A stretch of DNA of 16,428 nucleotides from contig CAYRXH010000054.1 of assembly GCA_964428185.1 (NCBI GenBank), positions 1 to 16,428 of the forward strand, written 5' to 3'. Shown here in pieces: positions 6,729-13,281 of the stretch (its first letter is position 1; the number at the start of each line of letters is the position of its first letter). The translations under genes were made by a program, and so were the position numbers. The notes under the pieces were generated by a model that made no database searches, was not told where the DNA came from, and saw only the letters and a program-made list of their open reading frames with translations. This stretch comes from CAYMAZ01 sp964428185. GTDB taxonomy: Bacteria; Bacteroidota; Bacteroidia; Bacteroidales; DTU049.

Positions 6729-8516
6729 ATGAAAAACATAAGAAACTTTTGTATCATTGCCCATATTGATCATGGGAAAAGTACGCTCGCTGACCGACTG
6801 CTTGAATTTACAGGCACCCTGACAGAACGGGAAACGCAGGAACAGGTTCTAGACAGTATGGATCTGGAAAGAGAAAAGGGGATTACCATAAAAAGTCATG
6901 CTATTCAGATGGTATATAATAATGGTGAACAGGATTATATTCTTAATTTAATTGATACACCGGGACATGTGGATTTTTCTTATGAAGTTTCACGATCAAT
7001 TGCTGCTTGTGAAGGAGCCTTGCTGGTTGTGGATGCAAGCCAGGGAATTCAGGCGCAAACTATTTCCAACTTATATCAAGCCCTTGAACACGATCTGGAG
7101 GTTATCCCTGTGTTAAATAAAATGGATATGCCATCAGCAATGCCAGAAGAAGTAAAGGAACAAATTGTTGATTTGCTGGGATGCAATATCAATGACATCA
7201 TTGAGGCAAGTGCCAAAACCGGTTATGGTGTTGATAAAATACTCGATGCTATTGTTGATCGTATTCCTGAACCCAACGGGGATGCTGATGCGCCTCTTCA
7301 GGCATTGATTTTTGACAGTATTTTTAACTCATACAGAGGCATTATAGCCTATTTCAGAATTTTTAACGGTACGATATCAACGGGAGATTTTGTGAAATTT
7401 CTTTCAACACGAAAAGAATATCATGCGGATGAAATTGGTATTCTTCAGCTTAAATATGTCCCCCGTAAAATGTTATCTGCCGGTGATGTTGGATATATTA
7501 TCAGTGGCATTAAAACAGCAAAAGAAGTCAAGGTTGGAGATACCATTACACATGTTGATAATCCATGTTTTAGTGCAATAGAAGGGTTTCAGGAAGTTAA
7601 ACCAATGGTTTTTGCAGGTTTGTATCCTATTGATGCTGATGACTTCGAGGAACTACGTGCATCAATGGAAAAGCTTCAACTGAATGATGCATCTATAACA
7701 TTTGAACCTGAATCTTCTGTCGCTTTGGGATTTGGATTCCGTTGTGGTTTTCTTGGTCTTTTGCATATGGAAATAATTCAGGAAAGACTTGACAGAGAAT
7801 TTGATGTTGATGTCATTACTACTGTGCCCAATGTTTCTTATATCGTCAATACCAAAAAAGGAGAAACAATTGAAATACACAATCCCCTTGGCCTTCCGGA
7901 AGTAACAAAAATCGATACTATAGAAGAACCTTATATTCATGCAAGCATCATTACCAAATCTGAATATATCGGTCAAATCATGAACCTTTGTATTGAAAAA
8001 AGAGGTGTTTTCAAAAATCAGGTATATTTGAGTACAGATAGAGTGGAGCTTAATGTTGAAATGCCACTGGCAGAAATTGTTTTTGACTTTTATGATAAAT
8101 TAAAAAGCATTTCAAAGGGATATGCTTCTTTTGATTATTATCACAGCGGATATAAACAGGCTAAACTGGTGAGACTTGATATTTTGCTTAATGCTGAGCC
8201 TGTCGATGCTTTATCTTGCCTCATTCATCAGGATAATGCATATCAGTTTGGAAGAAAAATATGTGAAAAACTTAAAGAACTTATTCCGAGGCAACAATTT
8301 GATATTGCTATTCAAGCAGCAATTGGTGCAAAAATTATTGCCCGAGAAACAATTAAAGCCTATCGAAAAGATGTAACGGCCAAGTGTTATGGTGGTGATA
8401 TTACCAGAAAAAGAAAACTTCTAGAAAAACAAAAAAAGGGGAAAAAAAGAATGAGGCAGGTTGGAAATGTTGAAGTTCCTCAATCTGCTTTTCTTGCTGT
8501 TCTGAAAATGGATTAA
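6729..8516 (+). CDS. lepA: Elongation factor 4 (ribosome back-translocating GTPase)
   Basis: A 595-residue translational GTPase that binds the ribosome and can back-translocate stalled or misaligned complexes; it is almost universal in bacteria. GTPase motifs in order: G1 'AHIDHGKST' (11-19), G2 in 'EKGITIKSHAI', G3 'DTPGH', G4 'NKMD' and G5 'SAKTG'. The EF4-specific C-terminal domain is recognisable, ending in 'AFLAVLKMD' after a Lys/Arg-rich segment (RKRKLLEKQKKGKKRMRQ). The ATG at 6729 was chosen because MKNIRNFCIIAHIDHGKST is the standard EF4 start and gives the usual ~595-600 residues. An in-frame ATG at 6681 would add 16 unconserved residues across the promoter box. The gene diverges from nhaC and converges on the lutB-like gene, the two stop codons sharing the sequence TTAA. 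Confidence 0.97.
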   Translation: MKNIRNFCIIAHIDHGKSTLADRLLEFTGTLTERETQEQVLDSMDLEREKGITIKSHAIQMVYNNGEQDYILNLIDTPGHVDFSYEVSRSIAACEGALLVVDASQGIQAQTISNLYQALEHDLEVIPVLNKMDMPSAMPEEVKEQIVDLLGCNINDIIEASAKTGYGVDKILDAIVDRIPEPNGDADAPLQALIFDSIFNSYRGIIAYFRIFNGTISTGDFVKFLSTRKEYHADEIGILQLKYVPRKMLSAGDVGYIISGIKTAKEVKVGDTITHVDNPCFSAIEGFQEVKPMVFAGLYPIDADDFEELRASMEKLQLNDASITFEPESSVALGFGFRCGFLGLLHMEIIQERLDREFDVDVITTVPNVSYIVNTKKGETIEIHNPLGLPEVTKIDTIEEPYIHASIITKSEYIGQIMNLCIEKRGVFKNQVYLSTDRVELNVEMPLAEIVFDFYDKLKSISKGYASFDYYHSGYKQAKLVRLDILLNAEPVDALSCLIHQDNAYQFGRKICEKLKELIPRQQFDIAIQAAIGAKIIARETIKAYRKDVTAKCYGGDITRKRKLLEKQKKGKKRMRQVGNVEVPQSAFLAVLKMD

Positions 8517-9880
8517 TTAGATCTTTTTTTGTTATAGCTTTGCTTTTCAAATCGGGGCATCTCCCGGTGCTGTCCCCAATTTTTCCTGAAAACCAATTTG
8601 ATTCCGGTATTTTTTGCAAACGAAGGCCATCGTTCCATTCTTTTTCTTTTCAATAGAATTTTATGGATCTTTTTAAAAAGTTTCCTTTCAGAAGCATTGT
8701 TTATCTGCTGATTTACAATATTTTGTCTTTCTCTAATCAACAGAGAAGTTAAATCAATCATTGCAGGGCACACCTCATTACATTTTCCGCACAATGTTGA
8801 AACATATAGAAGGTGTGCAAACAGATTTTTACCAAAAATATAGGGGGAAAGTATCGAACCTATAGGTCCTCCGTACACAGAACCATAAGCATGTCCTCCT
8901 ATTTGCTTAAATACAGGACAAAAATTATGACATGCACCACATTTTATGCAATATGCAGCTTCTCGAATTATAATATCCTGAAAAATTCCTGTTCTTCCAT
9001 TATCTAAAAGAATTACATATGTAATTGAACGGGAATCACCCTTGCTTCTGCTTCCTGTAAATAAATGATTATAGGCTGTAATATTTTGACCAGTTCCATG
9101 GGACGCTAGCATTGTTTGAAAAAGTTCTAGATTCTCAGCAGAAGGAATTATTCTTTCAATTCCGGCTACTACAATATGAACTCTGGGAGAAGTTGCTGAC
9201 AAAAGAGCATTCGCTTCGTTTTCTGTTACTGCTACACTTCCCTGGTCGGCAATCAGAAAATTTGCTCCTGTTATCCCCGCACCGGCTTTTCCAAATTCCT
9301 CTCTAAGTAAATTTCTTACAAAACGCACTAGAATTTCCGTTGATGTATCTTCTGTAAATTCCTGAATATATTTTTCATTCAATAAGTTACAGATATCTTT
9401 TTTTGACATATGCAAAGCAGGCGCAGTAATATGAGAGGGTTTTTCTCCTGCCAGCTGAACAAGAAATTCGCCCAAATCTGATTCCAGGGTGGAAATGTTT
9501 TGAGTTTTTAAAAATTCTTCCAGTTCTATTTCCTCACAAACCATTGATTTGGATTTAATTATTTTTCGAACTTCATGTTCTTGAAGAATATTGTTAATGT
9601 AATCTAAGGCTTCTTTTTTTCCGGGAGCAAACAATACTTTTCCCCCAGAATTATTAAATTTTGTTTCAAATTCTATAATAAGCTTTTCAAGATTTTCTAT
9701 ACTTTTATATTTAATAAAATGAATTTTTTTTCTTGCAATGTGCAAATCCGCAAATCGGCTTCTTCCACTATTCCATTTTTTATAAAAATGTCCCAGATTT
9801 TTCAATAAGATTGCTTTTTTTTGCTCATTTTCACAAGCAATTTTTGAAGCATCAGAAAATATTAATTTCCTTTCTGACAT
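8513..9880 (-). CDS. lutB: LutB-like iron-sulfur protein (LUD domain plus two 4Fe-4S motifs)
   Basis: A 455-residue cytoplasmic protein of the LutB/YkgF family. The N-terminal two thirds form the LUD domain, with the family core 'EFGKAGAGITGANFLIADQG' (195-214) and 'SVAVTENEAN' (215-224). Next comes a ferredoxin-type region: Cys311, Cys314, Cys317 and Cys321-Pro (CxxCxxCxxxCP), then Cys364, Cys367 and Cys371-Pro, giving up to two [4Fe-4S] clusters. The ~80-residue tail is basic. In Bacillus, LutB works with LutA (CCG-domain) and LutC in oxidising L-lactate to pyruvate; neither partner is in this window, so the substrate here is unknown. It follows rpiB by 9 bases on the same strand and probably shares its promoter. 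Its stop codon overlaps the lepA stop on the opposite strand. Confidence 0.88.
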   Translation of the reverse strand: MSERKLIFSDASKIACENEQKKAILLKNLGHFYKKWNSGRSRFADLHIARKKIHFIKYKSIENLEKLIIEFETKFNNSGGKVLFAPGKKEALDYINNILQEHEVRKIIKSKSMVCEEIELEEFLKTQNISTLESDLGEFLVQLAGEKPSHITAPALHMSKKDICNLLNEKYIQEFTEDTSTEILVRFVRNLLREEFGKAGAGITGANFLIADQGSVAVTENEANALLSATSPRVHIVVAGIERIIPSAENLELFQTMLASHGTGQNITAYNHLFTGSRSKGDSRSITYVILLDNGRTGIFQDIIIREAAYCIKCGACHNFCPVFKQIGGHAYGSVYGGPIGSILSPYIFGKNLFAHLLYVSTLCGKCNEVCPAMIDLTSLLIRERQNIVNQQINNASERKLFKKIHKILLKRKRMERWPSFAKNTGIKLVFRKNWGQHREMPRFEKQSYNKKRSN

Positions 9881-9889
9881 GATTTTTTA

Positions 9890-10315
9890 TTATATTTTTT
9901 CTATCCTTCGTTGATGTCTTCCTCCTTCAAAATCTGTTAACAAAAAAACATCAACAATTTTTATTGCTTCTTCCTGACCTATAAATCTTGCAGGTATGGC
10001 TAAAATATTTGCATCATTATGTTTTCTTGCAAGAATGGCTATTTCTTCATTCCAACATAAAGCACAACGAATTTTGTTATATTTATTAACTACCATACTC
10101 ACACCGTTACCACTTCCACAGATAACTATTCCACGATTAAACTTTCCTTTGTTCACCGCATCGGCCAGAGGATGTGCAATATCAGGATAATCCATGCTTT
10201 CTTCTGAAAAAGTCCCATAATCTAAAACATCAATATTTATCTTATTCAAATGCTTTTTTAAAATTTCTTTTAATTGAAATCCTGCATGATCAGAAGCTAT
10301 ACATACTGTATTCAT
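9890..10315 (-). CDS. rpiB: Ribose-5-phosphate isomerase B
   Basis: A 141-residue RpiB-type isomerase interconverting ribose 5-phosphate and ribulose 5-phosphate in the non-oxidative pentose phosphate pathway. The start 'CIASDHAGFQLK' includes Asp9 and His10, which contact the sugar phosphate. Cys66 in 'GIVICGSGNGVS' (62-73) is the catalytic base that removes the C2 proton. 'ARKHNDANILAIPAR' (96-110, with His99) and 'EGGRHQRRIEKI' at the C-terminus are the remaining active-site segments. Length matches the family (~140-150). The enzyme is unrelated to RpiA; LacAB (galactose-6-phosphate isomerase) is homologous, but a single-subunit gene with this sequence fits RpiB. It is the first gene of a two-gene leftward unit with the lutB-like gene, behind a well-formed promoter. 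Confidence 0.95.
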   Translation of the reverse strand: MNTVCIASDHAGFQLKEILKKHLNKINIDVLDYGTFSEESMDYPDIAHPLADAVNKGKFNRGIVICGSGNGVSMVVNKYNKIRCALCWNEEIAILARKHNDANILAIPARFIGQEEAIKIVDVFLLTDFEGGRHQRRIEKI

Positions 10316-10335
10316 TTTCTTTTCTTTATTATATG

Positions 10336-10365
10336 CAAAGGTATTGTTAATAATTTAAAAAACAA
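10336..10365 (-). promoter_or_regulatory. Promoter of rpiB-lutB
   Basis: On the minus strand this reads TTG, 19 bases, TACCTTTG. Both the -33 TTG and the -7 TAnnTTTG elements of the Bacteroidota primary sigma factor are present with standard spacing. The -7 box ends 20 bases before the rpiB ATG. This is the most complete promoter match in the window. Confidence 0.6.
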
Positions 10366-10652
10366 TAAATCAATGCATTAAATACATTATTCTTCTAACT
10401 TTCAGTCTAACTTTTTAATAAACAGATAAATATAATTATTTCTCTTTGTTTATTAATATCTTAAATGTCCTGTTTTTCTGTTGATAATTCATAAAAAAAT
10501 TTTTTTTCTTGATGACTTGTTTTTTTTCATAAAAACAAAATGATTCTTTTACAATTTTATCAACATCCAAAATTCATACATTGAAGCAATTTTTTTCCAC
10601 CAACTAAATACTAACATGTTGTTGAAAACTCTCTAATTATATTAAAATTAAG

Positions 10653-10660
10653 TAATTTTG
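10653..10660 (+). promoter_or_regulatory. Candidate -7 box for nadA
   Basis: TAATTTTG exactly matches TAnnTTTG and would give a 5' leader of about 90-95 bases before the nadA start. No TTG lies 17-23 bases upstream; the nearest, at 10622-10624, is 28 bases away. Transcription of nadA from here is plausible but unproven. Confidence 0.35.
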
Positions 10661-10758
10661 CTATCATCAAATGAACATTCCATTTATTACCTAAACAATA
10701 AAAAAAATCTATTAACCGTTTTAACGTGCTTATAATAACAAGTAAATAAATTTATAAA

Positions 10759-11688
10759 TTGAATAATATTATTTATAATTCTGTTGAAAAACTGAAAAAA
10801 GAAAAAAATGCTGTCATTCTGGCCCATTTCTATCAAATACCGGAAATACAGGATATGGCAGATTATGTTGGAGATAGTTATGGATTATCTTTGAAAGCAA
10901 AAGAAATTAATGCAAAAATAATAATTTTTGCAGGTGTAAAATTTATGGCCGAAACTGCAAAAATACTTAATCCATCAATAAAAGTCATATTACCGGAAAA
11001 AGAAGCAGGATGTTCTCTTTCAGATTCATGTGATCCTGAAGATTTTAAGAAATTTAAGGAGAAACGTCCCGATCATTTGGTTATTACTTATATAAACTCT
11101 TCAGTTGAAATTAAAACATTGTCTGATATTGTTTGTACTTCAAGTAATGCGGAAAAAATTGTAAGATCCTTACCTTCAGACACAAAAATTATATTTGCAC
11201 CAGATCGTAATCTGGGCAGTTATATTATGAAGAAAACCGGAAGAGAGATGGTTTTATGGAATGGATCTTGCCATGTACATAATCAATTGCATGTTGATCA
11301 AATCATTCAATTGAAAAAGAAAAATATAAATGCTTTTGTTGTTGCTCATCCTGAATGTCAGGGTCCTGTTTTGTCAATGGCAGATTTTGTTGGTTCTACC
11401 AATCAGATTGTAAAATATATTTCAGAATCAGAACAAAAAGATTTTATCATAGCAACAGAAACAGGAATTTTGCATGAACTGAAAAAAAAATCTAAGAATA
11501 AAAAGTTTATTATTGTTCCTGCTGATGAATCATGCAAATGCAATGATTGTAATTTCATGAAAATGATAACGCCGGAAAAAATTCTGATTGCTCTGGAAGA
11601 AGAAAGAACAGAGATTATAATTGATGAAGAAATAAGAAAAAAAGCATTGTTACCAATAGAAAAAATGATACAATTAATAGAACAATGA
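10759..11688 (+). CDS. nadA: Quinolinate synthase A, TTG start
   Basis: A 309-residue [4Fe-4S] enzyme that condenses iminoaspartate with dihydroxyacetone phosphate to quinolinate in NAD biosynthesis. It has the three-fold pseudo-repeat of NadA: 'AVILAHFYQIPEIQDMADYV' (18-37) and 'AGVKFMAETAKIL' (58-70) in domain 1; 'GCSLSDSC' with Cys85; 'WNGSCHVH' with Cys171; 'HPECQGPV' with Cys200; 'TETGILHEL'; and 'CKCNDCNFMK' with Cys259, Cys261 and Cys264. Cys85, Cys171 and one cysteine of the last group are the expected cluster ligands. There is no in-frame ATG before residue 33. The likely start is TTG at 10759, because an in-frame stop lies at 10747-10749 and the resulting N-terminus fits the family. 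Its last codons overlap the next gene's start (ATGA), implying translational coupling. nadB and nadC are not in the window. Confidence 0.93.
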   Translation: MNNIIYNSVEKLKKEKNAVILAHFYQIPEIQDMADYVGDSYGLSLKAKEINAKIIIFAGVKFMAETAKILNPSIKVILPEKEAGCSLSDSCDPEDFKKFKEKRPDHLVITYINSSVEIKTLSDIVCTSSNAEKIVRSLPSDTKIIFAPDRNLGSYIMKKTGREMVLWNGSCHVHNQLHVDQIIQLKKKNINAFVVAHPECQGPVLSMADFVGSTNQIVKYISESEQKDFIIATETGILHELKKKSKNKKFIIVPADESCKCNDCNFMKMITPEKILIALEEERTEIIIDEEIRKKALLPIEKMIQLIEQ

Positions 11689-13202
11689 TAAAAAAAATAA
11701 CAAATTTTATTTTATTGTTAGGAACAACAATGTGTCTTTATTCACAACAGGATACTGTCTTGAAATATGTGGAATTTTTTCATCCCGGAGGAAAAAAATC
11801 CAGTGAAGGATATCTTAGAAATAACAAACCAGATGGTTATTGGAAAACATATTATGAATCCGGATTATTGAAATCTGAAGGAAACAGAAAGAATTTTTTA
11901 TTGGAAGGAGCTTGGAAATTTTACAATACAGAAGGAAACCTTGAGCTGGAAATAAATTATTCAAAAGATAAGAAAAACGGCAGAAGAATATCTTATCTTG
12001 AAAATGAAATTATAGAAGAAAATTTTGAAAACGATATAAAACAAGGATTTACATATTTTTATTATACCGATGGAAAAATTAAAAAGGAGATATATTACAA
12101 AGATGGACTAGAAGAAGGTCTTGTGAAAGAATATGATACGAACGGAACAATTATTACACTGTACACATACAGGAAGGGTTTTATAGTTAGCAGAGAAATC
12201 ATCAACAGAAATAACAGTCAGGGAAACAAGCATGGTCAATGGATGGAATTCTATTCAAATGGAAAAGTTAAACAATCATCAGAATGGAGAAATGGAATTT
12301 TAAATGGATTTGTAAAGAATTATAATGAAAACGGAGATCTTTTGACAGTTGAAAAGTATACCAATGGCATCATTCAACCAGAAGCAACGGAGATTCAGGT
12401 GTATGAAATCCGATATGATTATTATGAAAACGGAAAAGTGAAAATCATAGGAAGTTACAAGAATGATCAACCAGATGGAATCAGACGAGAATACGATGAA
12501 AACGGAAAGATTATCAAAGGATATATTTTTAGAAATGGTTTTTTGGTTGCTGAAGGGATCATTGACGAAAAGGGTTTAAAACAAGGAGAGTTTAAAGAAT
12601 TTTACGAAAATGGCCAATTACATGCAGAAGGTGCATATTTTAATTCTCTACCTATAGGTCTATGGAAATACTACTATCCGGACGGTACAATAGAACAAGA
12701 GGGAAGTTATGATAATAAGGGAAATAATATAGGGGAATGGATTTGGTATTATAGCAACGGACAAACCTTAAAGAAGGAAAATTATGAAAACGGCTTATTA
12801 GAAGGAGATTATATTGAATACGATATAAGTGGAAAAATTATAGTGAACGGACAGTATTTTGATGGTGTAGAAACAGGAAACTGGTATTGGGAAATTGGTG
12901 ATACCCGGGAAGAAGGAAGTTTTGTTGATGGACAGGAAAATGGAAATTGGATAGTTACAGATACGTTGACTCAAAAAAAAATATTTGAAGGGAAATATAT
13001 TGATGGGGAACCCAATGGAAAACACACATATTATTGGGAAAATGGACAAAAGCGACTGGAGGGACATTATATTATGGGCAGAAAAGAAGGAGAATGGTAT
13101 TTTTATGATAATGAGGGAGTTATTATTGTCAGAATAACATATAAAAATGGTATAGAACAAAAGTATGATCGTGCGGTATTACTGCCTATAGATGAAGATT
13201 AG
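11685..13202 (+). CDS. Exported MORN_2/YwqK-like repeat protein
   Basis: A 505-residue protein with a predicted signal peptide (residues 1-20, ending LYS-QQ). Almost all of the mature protein is a tandem array of ~20-25-residue MORN-variant repeats, roughly 18 to 20 by eye. The repeating theme is 'YyenGklk.eG.ykng...G.w', e.g. 'FYENGQLHAEGAYFNSLPIG' (307-326) and 'YYSNGQTLKKENYENG' (355-370). Such repeats fold as a beta-hairpin solenoid. Proteins like this are often auto-named 'toxin-antitoxin system YwqK family antitoxin'. Nothing here supports a toxin-antitoxin role: no toxin gene is adjacent and the protein is exported. Function and partner are unknown; an envelope scaffold or binding role is a guess. 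It overlaps nadA by 4 bases, so coupled translation is likely although the functional link is unclear. No GC-rich terminator was seen before the sensor gene. Confidence 0.85.
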   Translation: MIKKITNFILLLGTTMCLYSQQDTVLKYVEFFHPGGKKSSEGYLRNNKPDGYWKTYYESGLLKSEGNRKNFLLEGAWKFYNTEGNLELEINYSKDKKNGRRISYLENEIIEENFENDIKQGFTYFYYTDGKIKKEIYYKDGLEEGLVKEYDTNGTIITLYTYRKGFIVSREIINRNNSQGNKHGQWMEFYSNGKVKQSSEWRNGILNGFVKNYNENGDLLTVEKYTNGIIQPEATEIQVYEIRYDYYENGKVKIIGSYKNDQPDGIRREYDENGKIIKGYIFRNGFLVAEGIIDEKGLKQGEFKEFYENGQLHAEGAYFNSLPIGLWKYYYPDGTIEQEGSYDNKGNNIGEWIWYYSNGQTLKKENYENGLLEGDYIEYDISGKIIVNGQYFDGVETGNWYWEIGDTREEGSFVDGQENGNWIVTDTLTQKKIFEGKYIDGEPNGKHTYYWENGQKRLEGHYIMGRKEGEWYFYDNEGVIIVRITYKNGIEQKYDRAVLLPIDED

Positions 13203-13222
13203 GAAAAAAAAGTGAAAAAAAA

Positions 13223-13255
13223 TTTGCAAAAGTCATCTATTTCTTTTTATATTTA
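13223..13255 (+). promoter_or_regulatory. Candidate promoter of the sensor gene
   Basis: TTTG (13223-13226), 21 bases, then TATATTTA (13248-13255), which matches TAnnTTTG except for the last base. Spacing fits the Bacteroidota -33/-7 arrangement. It lies in the 79-base gap after the MORN gene, 26 bases before the sensor ATG. Confidence 0.4.
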
Positions 13256-13281
13256 CATTAACAATCTTTATTTTCTTTTCA

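Larger units (their letters stand above)
10316..10758. other. Very AT-rich intergenic region between rpiB and nadA
   Basis: A 443-base divergent gap with no convincing gene; positions 10321-10740 contain 85 G or C bases by hand count (about 20%). It holds the rpiB promoter (10336-10365, minus), a candidate nadA -7 box (10653-10660, plus), and long T runs near 10499-10507 and 10521-10527. The 9-mer TTATCAACA occurs twice in opposite orientation (10557-10565 plus, 10479-10487 minus). A 9-bp direct repeat TCTAACTTT lies at 10394-10402 and 10406-10414. A 7-residue ATG reading frame (10671-10694) lies in the presumed nadA leader; there is no evidence it is translated. No riboswitch fold or GC-rich terminator was recognised. 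Confidence 0.6.

Noticed and set aside
7662..7976. Antisense open frame within lepA encoding ~104 residues
   Set aside because: It lies opposite a highly conserved gene and its translation is low-complexity Phe/Cys/Ser-rich sequence typical of an antisense shadow.
10479..10565. Replication origin with DnaA boxes
   Set aside because: Only two imperfect 9-mers are present, there is no dnaA or other origin-linked gene, and AT-rich intergenic sequence gives such matches easily. It is kept only as a low-interest observation.
10671..10694. Leader peptide controlling nadA
   Set aside because: A 7-codon frame with no repeated regulatory codons and no attenuator hairpin nearby; expected by chance.
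12798..13160. Antisense open frame of ~120 residues within the MORN gene
   Set aside because: The Ile/Phe/Ser-rich translation mirrors the repeat codons on the other strand; no promoter box or recognisable domain.
11685..13202. Toxin-antitoxin antitoxin (YwqK naming)
   Set aside because: The protein has a signal peptide and no adjacent toxin gene; the name reflects repeat similarity only.
11685..13202. DNA-level tandem repeat or CRISPR-like array
   Set aside because: The periodicity is in the protein (MORN units); the nucleotide repeats are too diverged and there are no spacers.
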